NCBI RefSeq assembly: GCF_034932365.1
Contig: NZ_JAYGHR010000005.1
Span: forward strand, 1-64,000
Direction of reading: 5' to 3'
Length of the DNA: 64,000 nucleotides
From: Capilliphycus robustus
Lineage (GTDB): Bacteria > Cyanobacteriota > Cyanobacteriia > Cyanobacteriales > Microcoleaceae
The notes under the pieces were generated by a model. The model was not told the origin of the DNA and ran no database searches. It saw only the letters and a program-made list of their open reading frames with translations. The position numbers and the translations under genes are program-made. Shown piece by piece: positions 8,934 to 16,675 of this stretch. Position 1 is the stretch's first letter. Each line of letters begins with the position of its first letter.

Positions 8934-9284
8934 TGCTCATACTCCTTAAATAATTAATTGTAATTTGATCAAATATTAAGAATGCGATCGCTAACCTTTA
9001 CAGCCAACTCAATCCCCATCGCCATTGAACCCATGTAGGCGTTACTGGAGTCTAAAGTAAGCTACTTATTTAAAATATACCTCACCTATTGACTGATTGT
9101 TCAAAGTGGAGGCCCAACTCCAGTAACAAAACCCACGCTTACTGCAAGAGTTTACACCCAACACGACTGAACACTGGACACCTGAGAGGTCACGCTGCGC
9201 TAAAGCGCAACAACAAACCGAACACTTAATACCCCTAGTCTGATACAAAATAGTAGAAACATACTGTCAACGTTGCAGCAAATT
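8934..9284. other. gap with interlocked inverted repeats between divergent genes
   Basis: A gap of 351 bases between the divergent PIN-fusion and tldD genes. GTTACTGGAGT (9041-9051) is the exact reverse complement of 9117-9127, and AGTAAGC (9056-9062) that of 9137-9143. The order a-b-a'-b' would give a pseudoknot rather than a simple hairpin. A GCGCTAAAGCGC palindrome lies at about 9197-9208, and one HIP1 site near 8985. A 60-codon minus-strand frame here (9066-9248) has unusual composition and was not called. Confidence 0.5.
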
Positions 9285-10682
9285 ATGCCGACCTTGCTCA
9301 CGGATCTGAAAAATTTACTGGGTGATTTAATAGAACGCTACCGTACTCAGGTTGATTATTTAGCAATTCGAGTCGAAGAAGCGGAAGAAACCGATATTTT
9401 ATTAAGAGGCGATCGCATTGAAACCTTAAGTGAAGGACTCTCTATTGGTGGACAAGTTCGCGCCTGTCACAAAGGCGGTTGGGGTTTTGCCAGTTTTAAT
9501 CGACTCGAAGGGCTAGAAGAACGCATTTCTGAAGCGATGACTGCGGCGAAACTAATTGGAGAAGAAGAAACCCTCCTCGCCCCGATTCCGATTGTACAAG
9601 AAACTCGCATTTTGCCCTTAACTGGAACTGATCCCCGTCAAGTTCCCCTCGCTCAGAAAAAAGAACTTTGCGATCGCTATGGTCACATTCTACGGAGTGT
9701 TGACCCCCGAATTACCACCATTTCCGTTCGGTATAGTGACAGCACCCAACGCATTCTCCTGGCGACTTCTGAAGGAACTGTCCTCGAACAAGCTTGGGTA
9801 GATATGGAAATGCGCTTCGCCGCCACCGCGCGGAATGGGGAAACCGTACAAACAGGACGGGAAACCACCGGATCACGTCGCGCCTATGAAGATTTAACTC
9901 AGCTTGATGATCAAGTTCAGAGTGCAGCGCAACGGGCGGTGAATTCCTTGGCGCTTCCTCCGGTTAAGGGAAATACCTACACCGTTGTGATTGATCCGAT
10001 TTTAACCGGTTTATTTGTTCACGAAGCCTTTGGTCATCTTTCGGAAGCGGACATGACCTATGAAAATCCTGATTTATTGGAAGTGATGACATTAGGGCGT
10101 CAGTTTGGGCCGAAAAACCTGCAAATTTTTGATGGGGCGGAACCGCCTGGACATCGCGGAAGCTATTTTTACGATGATGAAGGAACCCCAGGAACAACAA
10201 CGCAATTAATTAAAGATGGGGCGTTAGTGGGTCGTCTGCACTCTCGAGAAACCGCCGGAAAGTTAGGAGAAACTCCGACTGGAAATGCTCGTTGTATAAA
10301 TTATCATTATCCGCCTCTGGTTCGGATGACGAATACTTGGATCGAACGAGGAGATACGGCGGTTGAGGATTTATTCAGTGAAGTCAAGGAAGGGGTTTAT
10401 GCACGCAATTGGTTAGGCGGAATGACCAATGGTGAAATGTTTACCTTTAGTGCGGGTGAAGCGTGGATGATTCGGAATGGGAAGCTAGCTGAACCTGTAC
10501 GAGATGTCACGTTATCTGGCAATGTATTCACAACCTTAGCGGATATTGAAGCCATTGGAAATGATTTTTATTGGGATGAATCTGGCGGTTGTGGAAAAGG
10601 CGGACAAAATGGTTTACCTGTGGGTTGTGGAGGGCCTAGTTTAAGAATTCGCAATGTGGTTGTCGGGGGCGAAGTTTCCTAA
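9285..10682 (+). CDS. tldD: TldD family metalloprotease
   Basis: A 465-residue TldD/PmbA family protein; the ATG at 9285 is preferred over the in-frame TTG at 9273. The TldD zinc site HEAFGHLSEAD (HExxxH, His246-Glu247-His250 from this start) is intact. It is followed by the family's C-terminal blocks YFYDDEGTPGTT, ETPTGNARCINYHYPP and WLGGMTNGEMFTF. In bacteria TldD pairs with the inactive homologue TldE/PmbA to form a heterodimer that degrades unfolded or ribosomally made peptides. The partner is not in this window. It is transcribed alone, divergent from the PIN fusion gene. Confidence 0.93.
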   Translation: MPTLLTDLKNLLGDLIERYRTQVDYLAIRVEEAEETDILLRGDRIETLSEGLSIGGQVRACHKGGWGFASFNRLEGLEERISEAMTAAKLIGEEETLLAPIPIVQETRILPLTGTDPRQVPLAQKKELCDRYGHILRSVDPRITTISVRYSDSTQRILLATSEGTVLEQAWVDMEMRFAATARNGETVQTGRETTGSRRAYEDLTQLDDQVQSAAQRAVNSLALPPVKGNTYTVVIDPILTGLFVHEAFGHLSEADMTYENPDLLEVMTLGRQFGPKNLQIFDGAEPPGHRGSYFYDDEGTPGTTTQLIKDGALVGRLHSRETAGKLGETPTGNARCINYHYPPLVRMTNTWIERGDTAVEDLFSEVKEGVYARNWLGGMTNGEMFTFSAGEAWMIRNGKLAEPVRDVTLSGNVFTTLADIEAIGNDFYWDESGGCGKGGQNGLPVGCGGPSLRIRNVVVGGEVS

Positions 10683-10723
10683 TCTTTTCTCGCTAGACTT
10701 TACCATCAGCCCGCAAAAAATAT

Positions 10724-10747
10724 CGGAATTCCTACAGAGGAATTCCG
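10724..10747 (-). terminator. Rho-independent terminator for the small minus-strand gene
   Basis: A perfect 9-bp stem (CGGAATTCC / GGAATTCCG) with loop TACAGA. Read on the minus strand it is followed by ATATTTTTTGCGGG, a proper U-run. It sits about 20 bases past the stop of the minus-strand 82-codon ORF and also lies downstream of tldD, so it may stop transcription from both sides. Its orientation is the main evidence that the small ORF is a real gene. Confidence 0.7.
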
Positions 10748-10766
10748 GGTTGAGCGGGGGAGGATG

Positions 10767-11015
10767 TCAATATGATGAAGTTCGACGACTCTCACCTCGA
10801 CTCGCATCTGGTGTAGAATCTTCTGTGTTCTGTTCGTTTTGTTCTTGGAAAGACCCCTTTAAATCGGATGGAACCGGAAACAATTCGAGTTTGCTATTGA
10901 GCGGCGATTCAGCAAGAGAAACTTGTTGGAAAAATGGGGAAAAAGCGACCAAGCTAGAAGACAGTAAGCTAAAAACAGAAACTAAAGCAGATTTTAGCAG
11001 GGCTAGAGGGGTCAC
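10767..11015 (-). CDS. small putative secreted protein
   Basis: 82 residues from a GTG start. The N-terminus is a plausible signal sequence (LALLKSALVSVFSLLSSSLVAF, then SLAES as a possible cleavage zone), followed by a hydrophilic tail rich in Ser, Glu and Gln. No family is recognised. Support comes from the minus-strand terminator hairpin with U-run right after the stop, and from a second small secreted-type ORF on the same strand upstream (11122-11283). The start is uncertain, and a + strand open frame covers the same bases without comparable support. Confidence 0.4.
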   Translation of the reverse strand: MTPLALLKSALVSVFSLLSSSLVAFSPFFQQVSLAESPLNSKLELFPVPSDLKGSFQEQNEQNTEDSTPDASRGESRRTSSY

Positions 11016-11121
11016 ATCTGAGTACAGTTACCTTGTGATCTGATCAGGAAAAAGTTAAAAATCAATTCCCTCAATCCGCTTGAACAAATCTCTCTTTGTT
11101 ACTTCTTGATGACGTTCTAGA

Positions 11122-11283
11122 TTAGCGTCCACTTCCGCGATTAGGATCAGGACAATTAGTAGTACAGCTAACTTCACCGCTCTCTTGAACGAGCAACCAT
11201 GAACCCGCTTTGACACCTTTAGTTGCATTAGCCCAAACTATTGAGAGGACGCTGAATAACAGGATGAAAGTGTAGAACCGCAT
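11122..11283 (-). CDS. 53-residue putative secreted Cys-containing peptide
   Basis: An ATG-initiated ORF of 53 codons, below usual ORF cut-offs. It starts with a textbook signal peptide, MRFYTFILLFSVLSIVWANA (Ala-Asn-Ala cleavage site), followed by a short mature part with CTTNCPDPNRGSGR at the C-terminus. The two cysteines (CxxxC) are the only ones and lie in the predicted mature peptide. No family is recognised. It lies on the same strand and about 100 bases upstream of the 82-residue secreted-type ORF, so the two may form a small operon. The Shine-Dalgarno sequence is weak (GGACAG). Confidence 0.5.
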   Translation of the reverse strand: MRFYTFILLFSVLSIVWANATKGVKAGSWLLVQESGEVSCTTNCPDPNRGSGR

Positions 11284-11420
11284 GAGTCTGTCCGTATTAG
11301 TGTGTCCACTCTCTAATACAGACTGTCTGTTTTAAATCCGGTTAAAATCATCAACAGCTTTGTTAATCGAGTATTCATCACAAATGACACCCATAAATAA
11401 AAAAAATTTGCAATTAAAAT

Positions 11421-11441
11421 CCCGCCAAGCGAGTTGACGGG
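11421..11441 (-). terminator. terminator of the hsp20 gene
   Basis: CCCGCCAA / TTGACGGG stem with one mismatch around loop GCGAG. On the minus strand it is followed by ATTTTAATTGCAAATTTTTTTT. It lies about 140 bases past the hsp20 stop. Confidence 0.6.
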
Positions 11442-11580
11442 ACATCTAATAATTATTGAGGTTTTTAAATCCTAGAAATCTTGAATTTGCTCCGATTGAA
11501 AACGATAAGATTCGCGTTGTTTCAAATTCTGCGAGTCAATTCAAGAAGAAAACTAGGAAAATCTCAGTTTGATTGATTGC

Positions 11581-11970
11581 TTAGGAAGCTTTGGGTAAAA
11601 TCAGAGTCAAAATACCATTCACATAGTTGGTTTTGATGTCTGGAGTGAGGATGGGTTGGGGAAGGGCGATCACTTTGCGAAACTTTTGACTAAATTTTCG
11701 CTCGTTAGATGGGGATTCTGTTTGGCGTTGACGATGATACAAGTTTCCTGAAAGTACAATTGATTCCGGAGTCACTTGCATTTCTAAACTTTTTTCATCT
11801 AAGCTGGGTATGATCGCTTTGACAACAATCGTATCTTCGGCTTCATTCAACTTAATAACCGGAACTTGAGGATGAGAATTTCCCCACTGTTCGGGTTGAT
11901 TAAAAACTTGATGAACTTGACGCCCAATATCCTCTTGATCTTGAAAGGATTGATAGTGTTTCAGTACCAT
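11581..11970 (-). CDS. Hsp20/alpha-crystallin small heat shock protein
   Basis: 129 residues from the ATG at 11970, chosen because GAGGAG lies 7 bases upstream; the longer frame from TTG at 11985 would place its start inside that ribosome-binding site. The alpha-crystallin domain spans about residues 35-129: it starts with PQVPVIKLNEAEDTIVVKA and ends with the conserved KTNYVNGILTLILPK (A-x-x-x-n-G-v-L). Unlike longer family members it lacks a long C-terminal extension with an IxI motif. Small Hsps hold unfolded proteins and, in cyanobacteria, protect thylakoid membranes and phycobilisomes in heat. It is monocistronic; the 5' region (11986-12070) is AT-rich. Confidence 0.9.
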   Translation of the reverse strand: MVLKHYQSFQDQEDIGRQVHQVFNQPEQWGNSHPQVPVIKLNEAEDTIVVKAIIPSLDEKSLEMQVTPESIVLSGNLYHRQRQTESPSNERKFSQKFRKVIALPQPILTPDIKTNYVNGILTLILPKAS

Positions 11971-12370
11971 GTTTAAACTCCTCAAAAAATTTTCAATGCT
12001 TATTTAAAAATCGAGATGGATCTCAAATCCGATGAGGATCAGATGAGATGAATCGACTCGTTTTTTTCAACTGTTATAGCGCTACGCGCTAGGGAACAGG
12101 GAACGGGGAACAGGGAACACCGGATCAGCAGACTATGAAAGGGTTTCAGAATCTAAAAATGTCCTAACCAATTTGCGTAGTGCTATAAAACCCAGGTAAA
12201 ACCCGTAGGATAACGAATTTTACCCATCAAAAATGAGTGCGTGTTTAAAAACAGACTCTTAAAAAGAAAGAAACTCGAAACGATCTTGCTATTTGACTAG
12301 AAAATCGCCCACTTGACTTAAGAGGATTTGAGTGTCTGTAGATCGGGAATTGTCAAGACCTTTTCTCAAC
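11971..12370. other. hsp20 upstream region with MITE-like element
   Basis: A gap of 400 bases between two minus-strand genes. It contains the hsp20 leader, the 115-bp inverted-repeat element at 12074-12188 and a T/A-rich remainder. No further ORF is supported. Confidence 0.6.
12074..12188. mobile_element. MITE-like element with 14-bp terminal inverted repeats
   Basis: TTATAGCGCTACGC (12074-12087) matches the reverse complement of GCGTAGTGCTATAA (12175-12188) at 13 of 14 positions. The 115-bp element has no coding capacity and contains a GGGAACAGGGAAC-type tandem run (12091-12118). No clear target-site duplication is visible. Confidence 0.45.
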
Positions 12371-14602
12371 TCATTTCTCCTCTAGAGGTAAAGTTGGAGC
12401 CGCCGGAGGAATCACAGAACGTTCGACGATGACTTTATGACTTTCTCGTTGAGTCTGCATTTCAACTGCGATCGCCTCAAATTGAACCTCTAAACTACCG
12501 TAAGCAATCTCTAAGTTCACCGTTGTTTCAATTTGGTTAAAACCATTCGGTGAAAACTCAGTTAACCAGCGCGGCCCGTCTACAATAGTCCGAGATTGGC
12601 GATCGTACACCCATATTTTGACATAAATTCGCGGTAAATTCTCATTCATACGCACCCGAACTTTCACCGTTCGACCTGCAATAATTTCTGGATTAATGAT
12701 TTCTAAAATCGGAGGTGCAATCGGTTCATCTTCTGATAATGTTGCTGAAGTTTCGGAGGTTGACGCTTGAGTGGGATGAGAGTCTACCAACCGCAGGGTT
12801 CGCTCTCGGGAATATGACAACGGTGACGCATCAACGGCTTCGTCATCCACCACAATTTCTTGAGATTCTAAATCATCTTCGAGGGGAACAAAAAGCGGAT
12901 CAGCTTGAACCGATGGGGAAGCAACAGCCGTCTCGGGAGATTCAGCCCGAGTTTGCATAAAGGAGGTTTCAGGCATTGGTGTGGGTTTGGCTTGCTTCAT
13001 CCATTGAGACAAGTCTCGATCTTGAGCGAGAGCGTTTAAGCGTGACCAAAAGCGATTTTCAAGATTTAAGGATTGAAAAGCCGGATCAACGGGTGAAACT
13101 TGAACGAACTGACTTTCTTCATTGCTGTCGGAGTCATCTTCAAAGGCGCTCGTCGCCATCAAGGGTTCTTCAGTTGGGGTGAGAATTTCCGCATCCGCCA
13201 ACTCAGAAGAAGCGGAAGTTGTTTTCTTGGAGGAAGTAGTCACCTCTACAGGAGGATTTGCATTCTCAGAGCGAAAATGACCAAAGCTTGGGAGTTCTAG
13301 AGAAGACGCTGTTGTTAAGGGCTGATTGGTTTGAGGATTGGCTTGAATAACGGGAACGGTAGGACGACGAGAATAAGGTTCTGATATGGGTTCAGGTTCG
13401 GGAAGGGCGTTTGGATCGATCAGATGTAAGCGAGTTGTCGGTTCAACCGGATCAGATTCATCGGTTATGATCTCGATCTGTTCTTCAGGACTGACGTCAG
13501 TTCCTATTGCGTCGAGAAGATGTTCAACTTGAGTGGCGATGGTAAATAGATGGCTAGTAACAGGAACACCGTTACTCGAAATCATTATTTCTCCCAAAAT
13601 CAGGCGAGTTTTACATTCAAACGGAAGATAAACTAAACAGGAAAAGGCGATCGGGATAATTGATAGGGGTATTGGCTGTTGGACGTGCAGTAAAATATTA
13701 GAATTATGGGGATCGCGTAGATAAACGTGCAAACAAGGCTGATCAATGGACTGTTCTAGGGGTTGGCTATTTGAGGGTTCAAAAGATTCAGCGTCTTCAA
13801 CCCGTCCAGAAATTAACAAAGCCTGTCCTAATTTGGCAACGTAGGATTCTTTTTCGAGGGTGAGTTGTACCTCAACAATTCCCGAATGAGATGGCGACTG
13901 GGGCGTAACGGCTGGTTGATCATCGCCATTGAGCGATTCAATATCAACGATGGAAACGGGTGAGACATCCAAGGCTTCGGCTTGTTCAGAATCATCGCTT
14001 GAGAGTTCCGTCTGTGGAGTTGCGGTTAACTCTTGTTGGGGGGATGGAGGTTGGGTTTCAGAGGTGGTATTACGTTGATCAATGACTTCAACTAAGGGTT
14101 TATCGGAAGAAGTCGTCTGTGTCATTTCTTCTGAACTTTCCGACAGATCAGGAGTTTCAAATTCTGAGTCGGAACTCAAAGATTCATCAATGTGGGGGGG
14201 TTGCTCTAACGGTTCAGAGTCATTGGAGAGAACCCGCAGTTTAACCGAATTATCAGAAGATTTACTAACGAGAGTGGGCTGAAGTTGAGGATCACAGGAC
14301 AGATCCCAGATTCCGGGCTTCAGACGAGTGTAGGGAATAACAATCAATAATCCCTCGGCTGAGGTATTGGTGGTGCGAGTTTGAACACGCCGAACCGGAG
14401 GGGTTTCTTCTAGAGCATGATGAGTGATGCGGACGGATATCTTAGCGTTCGGATAACCGGAACGAGCGACAACCCGATAACGCCCTTCTAAAATCTCCAC
14501 ATCTGGAGTTTCCAGAGGAAGCCAAGTTGTATCTCCTTCTCTTTGAAGCAGAAATTCCCAATTTTTCATCTGCATCTCCCGCCAAAGTCCTGCTACACCC
14601 AT
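12371..14602 (-). CDS. large cyanobacterial protein of unknown function with acidic linker
   Basis: A 743-residue protein I cannot assign to a named family. About 110 residues at the N-terminus (from MKNWEFLLQREGDTTWLPLE) and about 110 at the C-terminus (from PILEIINPEIIAGRTVKVRV) look like beta-sandwich modules. A third such segment (roughly residues 240-370, VEVQLTLEKESYVAKLGQALLISG...) sits in the middle. Between them lie long low-complexity linkers rich in Ser, Glu, Pro, Thr and Gln. There is no signal peptide or membrane helix, so it is probably cytoplasmic. True start may be at MQMKNWEF, about nine residues in. It lies downstream of the apc operon on the same strand, separated by a candidate terminator. 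Confidence 0.6.
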   Translation of the reverse strand: MGVAGLWREMQMKNWEFLLQREGDTTWLPLETPDVEILEGRYRVVARSGYPNAKISVRITHHALEETPPVRRVQTRTTNTSAEGLLIVIPYTRLKPGIWDLSCDPQLQPTLVSKSSDNSVKLRVLSNDSEPLEQPPHIDESLSSDSEFETPDLSESSEEMTQTTSSDKPLVEVIDQRNTTSETQPPSPQQELTATPQTELSSDDSEQAEALDVSPVSIVDIESLNGDDQPAVTPQSPSHSGIVEVQLTLEKESYVAKLGQALLISGRVEDAESFEPSNSQPLEQSIDQPCLHVYLRDPHNSNILLHVQQPIPLSIIPIAFSCLVYLPFECKTRLILGEIMISSNGVPVTSHLFTIATQVEHLLDAIGTDVSPEEQIEIITDESDPVEPTTRLHLIDPNALPEPEPISEPYSRRPTVPVIQANPQTNQPLTTASSLELPSFGHFRSENANPPVEVTTSSKKTTSASSELADAEILTPTEEPLMATSAFEDDSDSNEESQFVQVSPVDPAFQSLNLENRFWSRLNALAQDRDLSQWMKQAKPTPMPETSFMQTRAESPETAVASPSVQADPLFVPLEDDLESQEIVVDDEAVDASPLSYSRERTLRLVDSHPTQASTSETSATLSEDEPIAPPILEIINPEIIAGRTVKVRVRMNENLPRIYVKIWVYDRQSRTIVDGPRWLTEFSPNGFNQIETTVNLEIAYGSLEVQFEAIAVEMQTQRESHKVIVERSVIPPAAPTLPLEEK

Positions 14603-14706
14603 TTATAATAGCTGACGAGAGCAACTCAAAAAGATATAACAAAGGAATTAGAATTGAAAGTCTGAGATTCGTCGTTCGGTAGGGAGATCGAACCGATCTC
14701 ATCCCT

Positions 14707-14732
14707 CGCCAAACCCGTTTTGGGTTGTGGCG
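14707..14732 (-). terminator. candidate terminator of the apc operon
   Basis: CGCCA-AACCC pairs with GGGTT-(G)-TGGCG around a five-base loop, 11 bases past the apcC stop. A second palindrome, GAGATCG-aac-CGATCTC (14684-14700), follows. Neither has a strong U-run, so termination is inferred from position and stem strength. Confidence 0.45.
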
Positions 14733-14743
14733 CGGGAACATAC

Positions 14744-14947
14744 TTACAGCAATCCTGTATTCATTCCAGGCTTACCCGTCGCTAATTCAACCTTAACGAT
14801 TCTACCGCCCATTTTCATAATCCGTTGCTGTTCACGGAACCAGTTATCGTAAGGAACTAATTTGGTAAAGTAGGTATTTTGTAATTCTCGCTGAGTGCGG
14901 ATACGGCTTTGGCTCGGAACACAAGCCGTGACTTTAAACATTCTCAT
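14744..14947 (-). CDS. apcC: allophycocyanin core linker polypeptide ApcC (LC7.8)
   Basis: 67 residues starting MRMFKVTACVPSQSRIRTQR and containing ELQNTYFTKLVPYDNWFREQ. This is the nearly invariant small core linker of phycobilisomes, which caps the allophycocyanin cylinders. The start at 14947 is fixed by family length and by GGAGAA about 9 bases upstream; the longer open frame to 15019 is not coding. It is the third gene of apcA-apcB-apcC, separated from apcB by about 250 bases, a spacing often linked to lower linker expression. Confidence 0.97.
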   Translation of the reverse strand: MRMFKVTACVPSQSRIRTQRELQNTYFTKLVPYDNWFREQQRIMKMGGRIVKVELATGKPGMNTGLL

Positions 14948-15196
14948 GGTAATGGTTCTCCAAAAATAGAATTCCCAGTCTTTACAGTCTTTTTTAAACG
15001 ATTGAAGGCTGGGAGTCACAGAGTCAATACTAGCTCACGAAAACTCATCATTTCACTCAGACAAGCCTTTAGCACTCTAGCACTCACAACGGACTTCCCT
15101 AGCCTTGCTGTAGACGATTGAGTAATACTCAACAAAGGAAAGAATCGATTCAAAATTCTACACCCCTGTTGAACAGGTTCGTCTTCTTAAACAGTT

Positions 15197-15682
15197 CTAG
15201 CTTAAGCCAGAGCAGATGTAGTCGAAGTAAACGCCCATTTCTTTACCAGCATCAGCGCCGACTAAACCAGCAGTCACTTCTTTCATGGCTTGAATGGCTT
15301 GCACGGTGGAACCGATGGGTACACCCAGAGAGTTGTAAGTTTCTTTCAAACCGTTGAGTACACGCTCGTCCAAGATAGAAGGATCGCCAGCTAACATTGC
15401 ATAGGTAGCATAACGCAGGTAGTAATCCAAGTCGCGGATGCAAGCTGCATAACGACGAGTGGTGTACATATTTCCGCCCGGGCGGGTAACATCTGAATAC
15501 AGCAGAGACTTAGCAACTGCTTCTTTAACGATAGAAGCGGCGTTAGCGCTGATGGTGCTTGCAGCACGAACGCGCAGTTCACCAGTGGCGAAATAAGCTT
15601 TCAGCTTATCGAGAGCGTTGGAGTCCAGGTACTTTCCTTGAACGTCAGAGGAGTTGATTACGGCGGTAATTGCGTCTTGCAT
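15197..15682 (-). CDS. apcB: allophycocyanin beta subunit
   Basis: 161 residues, full length. The phycocyanobilin attachment Cys is in RRYAACIRDLDYYLRY, and the methylated Asn position lies in GGNMYTTRR. ApcB pairs with ApcA to form the trimers of the phycobilisome core that pass excitation energy to photosystems. An AAGGAA precedes the ATG. It follows apcA by 80 bases and is co-transcribed with it. Confidence 0.98.
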   Translation of the reverse strand: MQDAITAVINSSDVQGKYLDSNALDKLKAYFATGELRVRAASTISANAASIVKEAVAKSLLYSDVTRPGGNMYTTRRYAACIRDLDYYLRYATYAMLAGDPSILDERVLNGLKETYNSLGVPIGSTVQAIQAMKEVTAGLVGADAGKEMGVYFDYICSGLS

Positions 15683-15762
15683 GATTGGCTTTATAATTCC
15701 TTAAGTGTTGCTGCTGAATCTAAGATTCTTGAATGTTCGCTCCAGGGGAGCAAAAGATCATC

Positions 15763-16248
15763 CTATGACATTGCACCGATTACATAATCGAAGTATGATC
15801 CGGCTTCGGAAGCATCTTCACCAGACAGCAAGGAGGTTGCAACGCTCTTCATAGCGCGAACTCCTTCTGCAACAGCCTCGACGGGGGTACCGAGAGACTT
15901 GTACATTTCACGAACGCCCACGATTCCGATTTCTTCGATGGGAGTAACGTCACCTGCTACGATTCCGTAGGTTACTAGACGGAGGTAGTAGTCCAAGTCA
16001 CGCAAGCAAGTTGCGGTCATTTCTTGACCATAGGCGTTTCCACCAGGAGAAACAACATCAGGACGCTTTTGGAACAGTTGGTTGCCAGCTTCCTTGATGA
16101 TGCGCTCACGAGCTGCGGTCATGGTTTCGGCGATACGAACCCGACGCTCACCGGAAGTTACAAATGCTTTGATTCGATCTAACTCACCAGGGCTGAGATA
16201 ACGAGCCTCAGCATCTGCATTCACGATGGATTTAGTGACGATACTCAT
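15763..16248 (-). CDS. apcA: allophycocyanin alpha subunit
   Basis: 161 residues, full length, starting MSIVTKSIVNADAEARYLSP. The bilin-binding Cys is in MTATCLRDLDYYLRLVTYG. It is the first gene of apcABC. apcE, which often precedes apcA in cyanobacteria, is not upstream here: the next upstream gene is an unrelated coiled-coil protein. The operon therefore has its own promoter in the 16249-16675 leader. Confidence 0.98.
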   Translation of the reverse strand: MSIVTKSIVNADAEARYLSPGELDRIKAFVTSGERRVRIAETMTAARERIIKEAGNQLFQKRPDVVSPGGNAYGQEMTATCLRDLDYYLRLVTYGIVAGDVTPIEEIGIVGVREMYKSLGTPVEAVAEGVRAMKSVATSLLSGEDASEAGSYFDYVIGAMS

Positions 16249-16675
16249 TTTTTACCAAAGAGTTTTAGCTAACGTGTTCTTGATTCAACCCTCGACTCAC
16301 CTTTGTCGGGTTGTCGCGGTTGATCATTTTTTGGGGTTAACCCGAATGAAACCCTGTTAAGTGCTGTCCTGTCAAGAGGACTAGCTGATGCCGTTTGACA
16401 CTCAACTTGGCTGATCAGTACCGCCTTGCAGCTTTTTAACCTGTTGCCCCTGCTTGTGGCATCGCAACATAAAGTTACATTCCCTGCCTGACGATCCAAT
16501 CTGGTAGTTCGCTGGGACAGCAGTAGCCCAACAATTTTTACTACCTACCGGATGTATTTTGAGGCGTCACGTTCACAATATTAGTGGTGTCGTAATATTT
16601 TTTTACATTACCTCTCATTCTTGAAGATAGGGGACGGGGGACAGGGAACGGGGGACAGGGGACAGGGAAGATTGA
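16249..16675 (-). promoter_or_regulatory. apcABC upstream/leader region
   Basis: 427 bases without a supported gene, upstream of apcA. Cyanobacterial apc operons usually have long leaders carrying the promoters, so promoter function is inferred from position; no -10/-35 pair can be fixed with confidence. Its distal end carries a GGGACAGGGAA-type purine-rich repeat (16630-16669). Confidence 0.5.
16630..16669. repeat. GGGACAGGGAA-type tandem repeat
   Basis: Five or so units of GGGGACA/GGGAACG in tandem, related to the run inside the element at 12091-12118 and to the complementary TTCCCTGTTCCC runs at 45040-45061. Confidence 0.7.

Noticed and set aside
9066..9248. 60-codon minus-strand ORF with many Cys; considered as a transposase (TnpB) zinc-ribbon fragment or DGR template
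   Set aside because: The Cys spacing does not fit the CxxC...CxxC pattern, no adjoining transposase or reverse transcriptase sequence, and the bases are better explained by inverted repeats.
10654..11043. 129-codon plus-strand ORF after tldD
   Set aside because: Starts inside tldD, crosses a terminator hairpin and shows no family; the minus strand has better gene signals.
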